Source: an uncultured bacterium
Lineage (GTDB): Bacteria; Planctomycetota; UBA1135; GCA-002686595
Assembly (NCBI GenBank): GCA_937910685.1
Contig: CALEMP010000179.1
Span: forward strand, 1-44,219
DNA: 44,219 nt
Direction of reading: 5' to 3'
In this document: piece by piece, positions 25,451-34,561 of the stretch
How the letters are laid out: each line of letters starts with the position of its first letter
How positions within the stretch are numbered: the stretch's first letter is position 1
The notes under the pieces: generated by a model
What the model saw: only the letters and a program-made list of their open reading frames with translations
The model's database searches: none
What the model was told of the DNA's origin: nothing
Program-made: the position numbers and the translations under genes

Positions 25451-27283
25451 TTAAGAACGCGTAAGTTCATCCAGCAGTTTCTGCTCGCGGTCCTGCATCA
25501 GATCGCCTTGGGCTTTGGTCGCCTTCCAGTAGATGAGAAGGACACAGGCGAGCCCGAGGATATGAAGGCTCAGGTACACCGGCACGTAATCAGCCCAGTT
25601 CGCACCTTTCACTAGCTGTTCGATTCCAAAGGGAATGAGCAACGGCGACAGCGCGAGAGGGACCAGGAATACCGAGAGGAATTGCCAGAAGCTTGTCTTG
25701 AAATTGGCGTTGGCCGCTTTCATCCCGTGCTCTTTGAGCCGCATAGGAAAAACAATCGACGATATGTTCCCCACCAGGCACATAATCAGGAAGGCCGAGC
25801 CGAGCTGCGGCAAGCTGCCCAAGAAGTGAGTGAAATCCTGTGGACTGAAGAACTGCAAACCGAGAAGCGCGAGAAAACCAAAAGTGAGCGCGAAGGGCGC
25901 GATGCCCAAATTCTTGCCGCGCAAAATGTCGTGGCGCGGAACGGGGGAGAGAATCAAAGCTCGAAAGCCTGCCCGATCGAATCCAAACTGATTCTGTATC
26001 AGTCCCGTTAGGGTAATGAGGCCCATCATCGTGGCGCCAAGCGCAAACACTGGGGCGAACATCGAGGGCCCGTTCGTGGGCGCCCTGTTCGAGAGCATGA
26101 CAGCCGCGAAGGCAAGCAGGATGATCGGGCTGACCAAAAGGATTTTGGCTTCGGGTGCCCGGAGAATCGATCTAAGGTTAGCGAAGCCGATCGCGCTGAC
26201 CACATCGTCGACCCAGGGCAAGGAACGCTCCACAAGCAAAATCCGGTTGGGGTTGCTCGCCGAATCCTGGGACTTCTCTTTGGGAGAAGATCTCTGCTTC
26301 TTTGCAATCTCTGTGCCCAACACGGCACTCATGGTTTTGGCGAACGCCCGGCGCAAACTAAAAACGCCGATGGATGCCATGCCAAGAAAGCAGAGGAAGC
26401 CCGGCAAGGCGCGGCCGCCAAATGCCCCCTGGATGCCGTAGGCCATCCATCCTGCCGGAATAATCATTGTGCCAAGGGTGATGATGCTTTTGTTCTTGGC
26501 TTCAGCGGCGTTCCTAGTTGACTCGCGTCGCTCCAGGCGCTCAGAACGCAATCGAGAGGACTCGTCCTTGTAGATCGCGCTCGCCTCGGTATCTGACGCG
26601 CTTGGTCGAACAAGCGCATCGATTTGCTCGTCGAGAGCGCTTGTGTCAGCGCGCCGAGAGTTGGACCTGCTCATATTCATTAAGTTTGGCATCTGAAGTA
26701 GCAGCACAAATCCAAACGTGATCATGGCTACAACGCTGCGCCCTTTGCGCTTGTCTTCCATCAGCCGCGCTAGCCAGCTCCGCAATTGGTAGGTGAGTGC
26801 CGTCACCATCACAAGGAAGGCGAGCAAGATCGGGAAGCTGATGAGCATCATCGGCCCCATGACGATTGTCATCGCAAGGCACAACCCCAGCATCGCCGGC
26901 ACGAACAGAACGATGCTGATACTCACAAACGAGCTGATGTAGTTGAAGAGGAATACCCAGCTTAGAGAAACCGGCAGGTGCAGCAGATTATGCATGGACA
27001 TGGAGTCCGAACGCTGCAAGTCCGTTATCAAGCCCATCGTCCAACCAAAAAGGAACAGGCAGGAGAGGCCGGTCCAAGTGAGCAGCACGGCGAATGGCGT
27101 CGCGCCCGGGAGCTCGTCGATGCCGGTGCCGAGGGCAAAGGCGAATCCGCCAATGGACACCACGGAAGCCACAATGGCAATCAGCGCAAATAGAACATTG
27201 CTAAGTTTGCTGGCGCGCCGAATCTGATTGAATCGGATGCGCCATCGCATCCAGAGGATTGACTTGAGATGCCCCCAGTTCAT
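25451..27283 (-). CDS. ABC-2 type transporter permease
   Basis: The protein is 610 residues with about ten to twelve hydrophobic segments in two halves: about 35-220 and 290-600. A charged stretch (about 215-275, rich in Arg, Ser and Glu) separates them. No ATP-binding motif is present. Its ATG overlaps the stop of the ATPase gene by four bases, so the two form one exporter. One-protein permeases of this size with a separate ATPase resemble ABC-2 exporters of unknown cargo. Both genes lie between two copies of a 114-bp repeat. The DNA appears less GC-rich than the flanks: one 60-base line I counted, at 26281, has 30 G+C. This would fit acquisition from another source. Confidence 0.83.
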   Translation of the reverse strand: MNWGHLKSILWMRWRIRFNQIRRASKLSNVLFALIAIVASVVSIGGFAFALGTGIDELPGATPFAVLLTWTGLSCLFLFGWTMGLITDLQRSDSMSMHNLLHLPVSLSWVFLFNYISSFVSISIVLFVPAMLGLCLAMTIVMGPMMLISFPILLAFLVMVTALTYQLRSWLARLMEDKRKGRSVVAMITFGFVLLLQMPNLMNMSRSNSRRADTSALDEQIDALVRPSASDTEASAIYKDESSRLRSERLERRESTRNAAEAKNKSIITLGTMIIPAGWMAYGIQGAFGGRALPGFLCFLGMASIGVFSLRRAFAKTMSAVLGTEIAKKQRSSPKEKSQDSASNPNRILLVERSLPWVDDVVSAIGFANLRSILRAPEAKILLVSPIILLAFAAVMLSNRAPTNGPSMFAPVFALGATMMGLITLTGLIQNQFGFDRAGFRALILSPVPRHDILRGKNLGIAPFALTFGFLALLGLQFFSPQDFTHFLGSLPQLGSAFLIMCLVGNISSIVFPMRLKEHGMKAANANFKTSFWQFLSVFLVPLALSPLLIPFGIEQLVKGANWADYVPVYLSLHILGLACVLLIYWKATKAQGDLMQDREQKLLDELTRS

Positions 27284-28056
27284 TTCGAGCCCTCGCCCAA
27301 CCAGCTGAGATTTCCGGCTTGGTCAGGGTTGGTGCCGACGACTTCGATGAAGCGTTGTTCAAGTGATCCACCGCTTCCGAGTTCGGCCAACGAAGTCTGC
27401 TCGACGAGCTTGCCGCCGACGATGATTCCGACTTGATCGCAAATGCGCTCGACGATTTCGAGAACATGGGAAGTGATGAAGATGGTGGATCCACGAGCTG
27501 CGAAGCTCGTGAGGATTTTGCGGATCGTTTGCGAGGCGACGGCGTCGACGCCCTCGAAGGGTTCATCGAGGAAAAGTAAGTCGGGATCGGGAAGAAGAGC
27601 AGCGGCAAGACTGAGTTTCTTTTTCATTCCGTGGGAGTACTCGATGGTCAGCTTCGCCTCGTCCTTTTCTAGGTCGAACAGTGGCAGGAGCTCGTCGATA
27701 CGGCCGCTCAACATCTTCTTTTCCATCGAGTGCATGCGACCGATAAACGTCAGGTGCTCCCGCGCAGTCAGGTTTTCGAAGAGGGCGAGATCCTCGGGGA
27801 CGACACCGATGCGCTTTTTCATTTCCAGAGCCTGCGAAGGGTCCCTCGGGTCGCAGCCGAGGACGGAGATCTGACCGGAAGTCCGCGCGAGTAAACCCGT
27901 GAGCATTTTGATCGTCGTGGACTTCCCGGCACCGTTAGGACCCAGGAAACCGTAGAAGCTGCCCCGCTCGACCTTCAAGTCGACCTGATGGACGGCAACG
28001 AAGCTGCCGAAGGTGCGCGTGAGTGCCTTGGTTTGAATGGCGAGATCCGTGGGCAT
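27280..28056 (-). CDS. ABC transporter ATP-binding protein
   Basis: The protein is 258 residues from the ATG at 28056; upstream in-frame codons are Arg/Ser/Pro-rich and lack family likeness. Walker A is GPNGAGKST (39-47), the signature position reads YSHGMKKK (140-147), Walker B is LLFLDEPFEGVD (160-171), and the switch histidine is in SHVLE (His197). The changed signature, without LSGGQ, is common among ABC-2 exporter ATPases of the CcmA/YadG type. It powers the permease encoded directly downstream. No substrate can be inferred. Confidence 0.93.
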   Translation of the reverse strand: MPTDLAIQTKALTRTFGSFVAVHQVDLKVERGSFYGFLGPNGAGKSTTIKMLTGLLARTSGQISVLGCDPRDPSQALEMKKRIGVVPEDLALFENLTAREHLTFIGRMHSMEKKMLSGRIDELLPLFDLEKDEAKLTIEYSHGMKKKLSLAAALLPDPDLLFLDEPFEGVDAVASQTIRKILTSFAARGSTIFITSHVLEIVERICDQVGIIVGGKLVEQTSLAELGSGGSLEQRFIEVVGTNPDQAGNLSWLGEGSK

Positions 28057-28266
28057 TTTTTGGGGGGGCGACGGAGAGGGTGATCGGATGGCATGGAATA
28101 TACGGGTTTGGGGAGCTGATCGGGACTTCAAGTCGACGCTGGGCGACCGGCTGCACCTCAGAGGTCTAGCCGCGCAGGGGCCCGAGGCCAACCTCGTCTG
28201 CAAGATTCTGAACCGGCTGGGAGTCTTGGGCAGGCCCCGCTAGGTGGCAACCCCTCGCTGAAAGCA

Positions 28267-28401
28267 TCAACGGTGGGGTGTTCTATTGCAATTGGGTTTG
28301 TGCCCCAACGGCCCGACCTCAGCTGGAAGCTCGAAGAGCAGGCCATTCCAGGTTGCTGCCGTGATGTTCTCCAGGGGTGCAAACTTGGATTCCATGGTCA
28401 T
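28267..28401 (-). pseudogene. Possible 5' fragment of a broken gene
   Basis: An ATG at 28401, 16 bases after the stop of the preceding fragment, opens 44 codons (MTMESKFAPLENITAATWNG then LLFELPAEVGPLG) before a UGA. The beginning looks protein-like, with balanced composition; the last ten codons (KPNCNRTPHR) do not. It may be the head of a gene cut by the same rearrangement that produced the 114-bp repeat. It could equally be a chance frame. Confidence 0.3.
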
Positions 28402-28417
28402 TGCTGAATGCTGTTTT

Positions 28418-28547
28418 TTAGTCGACGAGTTCAATCAGCACCACGAAAGTGGTGTCCTCTGGATTGTCGTAGAGGTGAATGATGGTCTGCGGTTGGTTCA
28501 CTTCCGGCCCGGGAGAGGAGAGGGATCGGGCTAACCAGGGCCCGTGT
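28418..28547 (-). pseudogene. Possible 3' fragment of a gene truncated at the repeat junction
   Basis: In one minus-strand frame the last 43 codons end in QTIIHLYDNPEDTTFVVLIE, then LVD and a UAA at 28418-28420. The sequence is protein-like, and 20 of 28 third positions I counted are G or C, as expected for coding DNA here. Upstream the frame crosses into the duplicated HAF segment at 28548 and soon meets a stop, so no start remains. I infer that a gene lost its 5' part when the repeat was formed. No family is recognised. Confidence 0.45.
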
Positions 28548-28661
28548 GTGGACTTGCCCAGCGGATTGGCGGGGACGGTGCTTTATTCCCAGGCCTTGGA
28601 AACCGCCAACTGTCGCTTGAGTGAGGTTCAAAGCCAGGTCATCCAATAGGCGGGCTCCCGG
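28548..28661 (+). pseudogene. 114-bp direct repeat, copy 2: tail fragment of the HAF gene
   Basis: It encodes the last 33 residues (from VDLPSGLAG) and the stop (28647-28649) of the protein at 23888-25276, with one base different after the stop. No start or upstream part is present. Together with copy 1 it brackets the ABC exporter genes. Confidence 0.95.
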
Positions 28662-28672
28662 AAACGCCAAAT

Positions 28673-28715
28673 GCAAGCCGCCCACCCCGAGTTCAACTCG
28701 GGGTGGGCGGCTTGC
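28673..28715 (-). terminator. Strong hairpin terminator after typA
   Basis: A perfect 20-bp stem (28673-28692 with 28696-28715) encloses a 3-base loop. It begins 22 bases after the typA stop codon. On the minus strand it is followed by ATTTGGCGTTT, a moderate T-rich tract; on the plus strand by TTGGCTG. It lies directly beside repeat copy 2, so it may once have served the HAF gene too. Confidence 0.85.
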
Positions 28716-28737
28716 TTGGCTGCTAGAGCGAAGAGGT

Positions 28738-30561
28738 TCAGACCCCTGCGGCCTTGCGCCGGTCGCGCTTACGCACGTTGGGGTCCAGTTCAATTTTCCG
28801 CAGGCGGAGGGACTTAGGCGTGATCTCGACCACTTCGTCATCTTCCACGTACTCGAGCATCTCTTCGAGGCTCATGCGGATGGGAGGTGCGATCTTAGCG
28901 TTGTCGTCTCGGCCAGATGCGCGCATGTTGGTGAGCTTCTTGGCCCGGCAAACATTGAGTTCGAGGTCCGCGTCCTTGCCGTTTTCGCCGACGATCATGC
29001 CTTCGTAAACCGTGTCGCCGGGAGCAATGAAGAACTTGCCCCGGTCCTGCAAGCCGTCGAGGGCGTAGGCCACCACTGGGCCGTTGCGGTCAGAAATCAG
29101 GACTCCGCTCGTGCGGCGCGGGATGACGCCACCGTCCGGGCCCCAGCAATCGAACACGTGGCTTAGGACCGCTTCGCCCTGGGAGAGGGTCAAGAGCGCG
29201 GTTCGTGCGCCGATCAGTCCGCGAGCGGGGATCTTGAACTCGACCTTGGCAAAGGCGCCGATGTGGGTCATGTCGAGCATCTCGCCCCGGCGGCGACCGA
29301 GGTATTCGATGATGCGGCCAGCACTATCGGCGGGGACTTCCACCGCAGCCCGTTCATAGGGCTCGCAAATCTGTCCATCGACTTCCTTGAGGATGACGTG
29401 GGGTTTGCCCACGGAAAACTCGTAGCCCTCCCGTCGCATCTCTTCGATCAACACCGACAGGTGCATCACGCCCCGTCCGCAGACCTCGAAAGAGTCGGCA
29501 GAAGCGGTGGACCTGATCAATAGGGCCACGTCCCGGGTAGCGGCGCGTTCTAGGCGCGAGACGATGTGGCGGCTGGTGACGAACTGTCCCTCAGTGCCCG
29601 CCATGGGGGAATTGTTGATGCGGAAGATCATGGAGATCGTCGGCTCGTCAATGGCGATTGCCGGGAGGGGCTCGATGTGCTCGGGATGACAAAGAGTGTC
29701 GCCGATACCGATATCCTCGATGCCCGTGACCACCGCCACGTCGCCCGCCATAACGGTTTCGCAGGGGACGCGCTTCAGGCCTTCGTAGCGGAAGAGATTC
29801 TTGAGGGTCACTGTCACGGGTTTGCGGCGATCGGGGTGGGCCACCGCGAGGCGTTCGCCGGCGCGCAGTTTGCCCCGGTGCACGCGCCCCACGGCGATGC
29901 GCCCAAGGTAGTCATCCCGGTCAAGGGTCGCTGCTTGGAACAACACCGGGCCATCGGGGTCCGTCTTGGGGGTCGGCAACTTATCCATCAGCATGTCCAT
30001 AAGGGCTTGCAGATTGTCGCTGGTTTCGTGGGAATCATTCACTGCCCAAGCGTCACGGCCAGAGCCATAGACCACGGGGAAGTCCAGTTGTTCATCGGTG
30101 GCACCCAGATCAACGAAGAGGTCGAAGATCTCGTTCAACACATCTTCCGGCCGGGCGTCCGGGCGGTCTACCTTGTTGATCATCACCAGTGCGGGCAGCC
30201 CGTGCTCGAATGCTTTGCTCAGCACGAAACGGGTCTGAGGCATGGGACCTTCATAAGCGTCCACCAACAGCAGCACTGCATCGGCCATGGAAAGGGTCCG
30301 TTCCACCTGGCCACCAAAGTCGGCGTGTCCAGGGGTGTCCACGATATTGATGCGTTGGCCGCGGTACTCGATCGCGGTGTTCTTGGCCAGAATCGTGATA
30401 CCCCGTTCCCGTTCTTGGGCGTTGGAGTCCAGAACTCGCTCCTCTACATGTTGACCGGAGCGGAAGGTGCCGGCGAAGCGGAAGAGGGCATCGACGAGGG
30501 TCGTCTTGCCGTGGTCCACGTGTGCCACGATGGCCACGTTTCGGATGGTGTTGGGGGACAT
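28738..30561 (-). CDS. typA: Translational GTPase TypA/BipA
   Basis: The protein is 607 residues from the ATG at 30561, which gives the canonical start [20 protein letters not shown]. GTPase motifs are HVDHGKTT (14-21), RGITI (53-57), DTPG (75-78) and NKVD. EF-G-like domains III and V and the TypA-specific C-terminal domain follow ([18 protein letters not shown], then the [18 protein letters not shown] segment [16 protein letters not shown]). Length and order are those of intact TypA. It binds the ribosome and assists assembly and growth under stress or cold. A 70-residue in-frame upstream extension is not family-like. It seems to be a single-gene unit ending in a strong hairpin. Confidence 0.97.
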   Translation of the reverse strand: MSPNTIRNVAIVAHVDHGKTTLVDALFRFAGTFRSGQHVEERVLDSNAQERERGITILAKNTAIEYRGQRINIVDTPGHADFGGQVERTLSMADAVLLLVDAYEGPMPQTRFVLSKAFEHGLPALVMINKVDRPDARPEDVLNEIFDLFVDLGATDEQLDFPVVYGSGRDAWAVNDSHETSDNLQALMDMLMDKLPTPKTDPDGPVLFQAATLDRDDYLGRIAVGRVHRGKLRAGERLAVAHPDRRKPVTVTLKNLFRYEGLKRVPCETVMAGDVAVVTGIEDIGIGDTLCHPEHIEPLPAIAIDEPTISMIFRINNSPMAGTEGQFVTSRHIVSRLERAATRDVALLIRSTASADSFEVCGRGVMHLSVLIEEMRREGYEFSVGKPHVILKEVDGQICEPYERAAVEVPADSAGRIIEYLGRRRGEMLDMTHIGAFAKVEFKIPARGLIGARTALLTLSQGEAVLSHVFDCWGPDGGVIPRRTSGVLISDRNGPVVAYALDGLQDRGKFFIAPGDTVYEGMIVGENGKDADLELNVCRAKKLTNMRASGRDDNAKIAPPIRMSLEEMLEYVEDDEVVEITPKSLRLRKIELDPNVRKRDRRKAAGV

Positions 30562-30698
30562 GTTGGTGATCTCTTTACAGAATTTCGAGCCAAAGAGAAT
30601 AGCTGATAGATGTCCATTTAGGACCCGGGCAAATGGGGGCTTTTTGATTGTCTTTGCCTGAGGCCCGGGCGGGGCCCCTGGAATGGGGGTGGGCGCCC

Positions 30699-31520
30699 CT
30701 AACTTCCCGCTGAAGAGACCCGTTTGACTTTGTCGAGTAGATAGGTCTTGAGCAAGCCCGATCGCAGGCATTCAGCCTCGAGGTAGCCCTTCTTCTTTCG
30801 CTCGAAGAGGAACCGCGGGAGTACCGGCAAGGTGCTGCCGGCTCCCGTTGCCCCGGTGTACAGCAGGTTGATCTCTTCCCCCTCGGCCACCGCCCGCTCC
30901 AATCCGCGCAGGCGGCCGGGCACACGCGGCGGGCTGGGGGTGTGGCCTGCCACCGTGATCGGCACCCTTCCTAAGAGTTTCGCCTGGGTCCATTCGTCCG
31001 GGTTATTTTGGGCCTCTTCCGCGCATGCCTCAAAAACTCGCCAGCACCAAACCGCGTCATCCAAGGCTCGGTGGTGGCGGCCGGATTCAAAATTCAAGAA
31101 TTGGCAGAGGGTCTGCAGCTTGTGATCAGGAGAATCGGGCAGGTGGCGCTTGGCCAGGGAAAGAGTGTCGAGGAACGCACCGCTGGGGGGCGTGACCGAT
31201 CCTCGGGCGCATTCGTATGCCAGCACCCGCGCGTCGAAGGCGGCGTTGTGGGCCACCATCCAGTCGTCCCCGACAAACTCACAAAAACGCTTCAACACAG
31301 CTGGCGCGAAATCCGCTTGCCGTACTTCATCTTCCTGGATGCCGTGGATCTCCGTGGCCTCTGGGTCGATTGGTACAGGGGGAAGAACAAGTTCCTGGAA
31401 CGTTTCTTGGGCTTCCCCATCAACCACGCGCACCGCGCCGATCTCCAACAGGAACGGTGCCCCGCGCAGATTAGCGGTCTCGGTGTCCATGAACACCAAC
31501 GACTGGAGAGCGGGTTTCAT
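30699..31520 (-). CDS. DEDDh exonuclease fused to a WYL-like domain
   Basis: The protein is 273 residues. Residues 5-165 form a DnaQ-type 3'-5' exonuclease: DTET (Asp12, Glu14), HNAAFDARVL (Asp96), and HRALDDA (His150, Asp155), so all DEDDh catalytic residues are present. After a Pro-rich linker, residues 205-268 resemble a WYL domain: ERAVAEGEEINLLYTG, a P-x-L-P turn, KKGYLEAECLRSGLLKTYLL and DKVKRV. WYL domains bind nucleic acids or nucleotides in many defence and repair regulators. A role in repair or nucleic-acid turnover is inferred. The start codon overlaps the stop of the kinase gene by four bases, so the two are probably co-translated. Confidence 0.8.
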   Translation of the reverse strand: MKPALQSLVFMDTETANLRGAPFLLEIGAVRVVDGEAQETFQELVLPPVPIDPEATEIHGIQEDEVRQADFAPAVLKRFCEFVGDDWMVAHNAAFDARVLAYECARGSVTPPSGAFLDTLSLAKRHLPDSPDHKLQTLCQFLNFESGRHHRALDDAVWCWRVFEACAEEAQNNPDEWTQAKLLGRVPITVAGHTPSPPRVPGRLRGLERAVAEGEEINLLYTGATGAGSTLPVLPRFLFERKKKGYLEAECLRSGLLKTYLLDKVKRVSSAGS

Positions 31521-33637
31521 GGCAGGAGGGCTTGGAAATCTGCGCGGCCGCGCAGGGGATCGAATGCCGGGTTGTGGGCAATCTCTCCGCCGACGAAATA
31601 GCCCCGGTCTATGGCCCTTTGGAGATGTTGGACCGCATCTGCTTCGTCTCCCAAGACTGCCAAGGCGAGGCCGCAGTGAAAGGCAACAAACCCATCCTTG
31701 GGCCCCAATTGGCGGGCCGCTGCGATGGTTTCCCGGGCGAGGTCAGCCCGGCCCAACCGCGAATAGAGCAAGCCCATGTGGGTCATGGTGTCCAGGTCTG
31801 TGGGATGCTCCAGGAGGTGTGCCCGGGCATGATCGATGCCGCGCACGGCTTCCTCGTCTGCCAATTCGCGCTTGTCGAGGCGAACGAGAGTCTCCCAAAG
31901 GTGGTCATAGGCAGCGGCTTCGAAGGGCCGGATGGCGACCGCCCGTTCCAGGTGCGTCCGCGCCGAGGTGAAGACCCCAGCGGCTTTTTGTAGGGAGCCC
32001 ATGAGACGGTGTGCGAACCACTCGTTGGGGTCGTTGTCGAAGGCCAGACGGTATTCGCGGCGAGCGTCGCTCGTGCGTCCTTGCAGGTGATAGCCAAAGC
32101 CCAAGGCCACGTGGGCCACGACACTCTCCGCGTCCAGGTCCAGGGCTCTTGCGGCGGAACGGCGGGACTCGAGCAGGTACTCTTCTTCCCCTTCGTAGTG
32201 CAAGAATTTGAAGACCAAGGCCTCGGCCATCTGAGCATGGGCGGCGGCGCACAGGCGGTCCAGTTCCAAGGCCTGCCGCAATCGTAGGAGTGCCCGGGTC
32301 AACATGCGGTTGGTTCCCTGATGGACCAGGTTGCGTGCCTCTTTCGCGAGTTCCTTGGCTCGCGCACCGTTCTCGGGGTTCTTGTTGTTCTTCAGGTCCC
32401 GGGCAGCGGATGCGAGCAGCTTGCGAATGACCCGGGCGGTACCAAATGCCAAATCCTGTTGCAGGATGATCAGGTCCGTGTCGTCTTCTTCGCGCCGGAC
32501 TCGGACTGCATCGATAACCGAATCGGATGGGATCACCTTGGCCCCATCCCATTGCAGTCGTGTTAGATCCACTTGCACCGAACCAGAAGTCTCGTCCAAT
32601 TTGAATTGCATCAAGACGCGCGCATCCACCTGGTTTGTTTCGCTTGGCGGAGCATCGTTGGCATTTAGATTACGAGCACGGTTGAGCACGCCGAGGATCT
32701 CTTGGTGCATCTCTTCGGCGATCTGTGGGTGGCTGCTGGCCCCCGTGCCCGTGGGCTTAGAAATGCTGATGTCGCCTCCCGATTGGGGGCGCACTGTAGA
32801 ACCGCTCAAGCGGTCATCCAGCTGGAGCAGTGCCGCGTGCACCTCGGCACCGTTGGCGTAGCGGTCTTCGGGTTCGGGCTGCATGCAGTGCATCAAGAGG
32901 TCCTCGATGGCGGACTGCAGGCCGGGGCGCGCTTCCGAGGGTCGCTCCGCCGGTCGGGCGTCGAGGATCGCCATGCAAACTTCCGGGAAGCTGCGGCCTG
33001 GGAAGGGGAACTTTCCGGTGAACAGGTTGTAGAGCACGGCTCCCAAGGAGAACACGTCCGAGGCCGGGGTGAGCTCGTCCCCACGCACTTGTTCTGGAGA
33101 CATGAACAGCACCGTGCCCACCATCATTCCTGCCTGGGTGATACTGGATTCGTTTTTCGTGCGCGCGATCCCGAAGTCCATCAACTTGACGACGCCATCC
33201 GAGGTCAAGAACACATTGGCCGGTTTCAGATCCCGGTGCACCATGTTGCCATGGTGCACGGCGCTCACCGCATCAGAGAAATCTGTGGCAATGCGAATGC
33301 ACTCGTCGATACCAAGTAGGCGCCCGGCAATCACATCGTCAAGGGTATGACCCTCAAGCAATTCCATTGCGATGTAGTGTTGGTCCTCCCCCTGCTCGGT
33401 CTGCATGGTGCCCAACTCATGGATCTTGGTAATGCCCGGATGGCTCAAGGAGGCCTGCATCTTGCCCTCGCGCATGAAGCGCTTGTCGCTCATGGGGTCG
33501 AATTCAGCGGTGGAGCGCAGGATCTTAAGGGCAACGTCACGCTCGAGTTGAGTGTCCTTGGCGCGGTAGACCTCCGATAGGGGTCCTTCTCCCAGACGGT
33601 CTTCCGCCGGGTTAAATTCAAAATGGCCGAGTTCCAT
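31517..33637 (-). CDS. Serine/threonine protein kinase with C-terminal TPR repeats
   Basis: The protein is 706 residues. Residues 8-275 are a complete Hanks-type kinase: Gly-rich loop LGEGPLSEVYRA (15-26), VALK (Lys38), catalytic HRDLKPAN (134-141, Asp136), DFG (154-156) and the SPEQVRGDE activation segment end. A linker of about 160 residues follows, and residues 440-690 hold several tetratricopeptide repeats (such as DAESVVAHVALGFGYHLQGR). No membrane helix is visible, so it is probably cytoplasmic. TPRs likely bind a partner or substrate. It is first in an operon with the exonuclease-WYL gene, which hints that it controls that protein or shares a pathway. Confidence 0.92.
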   Translation of the reverse strand: MELGHFEFNPAEDRLGEGPLSEVYRAKDTQLERDVALKILRSTAEFDPMSDKRFMREGKMQASLSHPGITKIHELGTMQTEQGEDQHYIAMELLEGHTLDDVIAGRLLGIDECIRIATDFSDAVSAVHHGNMVHRDLKPANVFLTSDGVVKLMDFGIARTKNESSITQAGMMVGTVLFMSPEQVRGDELTPASDVFSLGAVLYNLFTGKFPFPGRSFPEVCMAILDARPAERPSEARPGLQSAIEDLLMHCMQPEPEDRYANGAEVHAALLQLDDRLSGSTVRPQSGGDISISKPTGTGASSHPQIAEEMHQEILGVLNRARNLNANDAPPSETNQVDARVLMQFKLDETSGSVQVDLTRLQWDGAKVIPSDSVIDAVRVRREEDDTDLIILQQDLAFGTARVIRKLLASAARDLKNNKNPENGARAKELAKEARNLVHQGTNRMLTRALLRLRQALELDRLCAAAHAQMAEALVFKFLHYEGEEEYLLESRRSAARALDLDAESVVAHVALGFGYHLQGRTSDARREYRLAFDNDPNEWFAHRLMGSLQKAAGVFTSARTHLERAVAIRPFEAAAYDHLWETLVRLDKRELADEEAVRGIDHARAHLLEHPTDLDTMTHMGLLYSRLGRADLARETIAAARQLGPKDGFVAFHCGLALAVLGDEADAVQHLQRAIDRGYFVGGEIAHNPAFDPLRGRADFQALLP

Positions 33638-33732
33638 GGGGATGCGAACGGCCGGCAGGTTAGGCCTTGAAACCTTGTAACCTGTGGGGACGACCTATCG
33701 TTCCGTTGATCTTACCGACTACCGCCAGTCCT

Positions 33733-34512
33733 GTGACGAATCCATCTAAAGAACCCACTCCCTCCGAGCCCAAGGGCACTTTGAGAGGCCCTTTCGAACC
33801 CTGGGATTTTGAAGCCCTCAGTGGCCCTCGGTCGCGCAGCCCCGAATACAACGAGAAGCGACTTGAGGCTCGGCGTCGATTGTTAGCCCTGGGCAAGGAT
33901 GCGGCAAAAAAGGTCAAGAGCATTGGGGTGTCCCTCGAAGCGCGCTCGAGCCTGCACAATCCCCACGCGTTCAATGGAAATCGGGTTTCCCGTCTGTGGA
34001 CCTACTTGGTGCGTGCCAAGACCGAAAAGGCTCGCTTGCGCAAGGTGCTTGGATCGGACCTGGCCAAGGATTTAGACCGAGCCTACAAGAACATTTACCT
34101 GTGCTTGGCCATTGAGCACGATGCGCTGGAGGTTAGCCTGCGCATCCACGCGGACGCTTGGTACGACGGGCAAAACCTACTGCGCAGGGTGAAGGCCGAG
34201 GGGCTTGACGGCTGGCTCTCGGTGCTCAACACACTCGATGGCTTCCGCCTAGGTTTGGACGATTGGAAAGGGGAGTGGCGTTGCGGCAAGCTGACCCGGG
34301 AAAGCCTGGAGGAGTACCTGCGCCATTACACCCCCGGCGAGCATCAGCTTCTGGTGGAACGCCGTTGGCCCGTGCCCACGGACCCCGAGCAGCGCAAGGC
34401 GATCTTGGCGGGCGAAGTATCCGAGACCATGCTGGCGGAAGTCCTGCGCTTGGTACCGCTCTACGAATACTGCGCTTGGTCGCGCACGAGCGACTTTCTG
34501 TTTGAGTCTTGA
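33733..34512 (+). CDS. Uncharacterised cytoplasmic protein
   Basis: The protein is 259 residues from the GTG at 33733 (MTNPSKEPTP); a TTG 66 bases upstream is also in frame. I recognise no family. It has no signal or membrane helix. After a disordered, Pro-rich start (1-35), the sequence is mostly helical and rich in charge, with notable Trp, Tyr and Arg positions: NGNRVSRLWTYLVRAKTEKA, AIEHDALEVSLRIHADAWYD, LDGFRLGLDDWKGEW and VLRLVPLYEYCAWSRT. The density of Trp and paired charges suggests a conserved domain rather than a chance frame. It is divergent from the kinase gene, with about 95 bases between starts, and converges on the histidine-kinase gene. Confidence 0.7.
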   Translation: MTNPSKEPTPSEPKGTLRGPFEPWDFEALSGPRSRSPEYNEKRLEARRRLLALGKDAAKKVKSIGVSLEARSSLHNPHAFNGNRVSRLWTYLVRAKTEKARLRKVLGSDLAKDLDRAYKNIYLCLAIEHDALEVSLRIHADAWYDGQNLLRRVKAEGLDGWLSVLNTLDGFRLGLDDWKGEWRCGKLTRESLEEYLRHYTPGEHQLLVERRWPVPTDPEQRKAILAGEVSETMLAEVLRLVPLYEYCAWSRTSDFLFES

Positions 34513-34561
34513 ACGGAAGGGGGCCTCAGTCTGCGCCCAAGGAGCAGTCTCGGTGGGCGGT

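Larger units (their letters stand above)
28057..28547. other. Intergenic scar between ABC operon and repeat copy 2
   Basis: These 491 bases have no intact gene. On the minus strand they contain what look like a gene 3' end (28418-28547) and a gene 5' end (28267-28401), listed separately. The rest, 28057-28266, holds the ABC operon leader. A run of T6 then G7 directly precedes the ATPase ATG on the plus strand. Confidence 0.5.

Noticed and set aside
28431..28841. Minus-strand frame spanning repeat copy 2, the hairpin and the typA end
   Set aside because: It runs through a terminator and the reverse of a gene tail. A different minus-strand frame in 28418-28547 looks more protein-like.
29566..30606. 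Plus-strand frame of 346 codons opposite typA
   Set aside because: TypA is unmistakable on the other strand; the frame has no family features and is a by-product of GC-rich codon bias.
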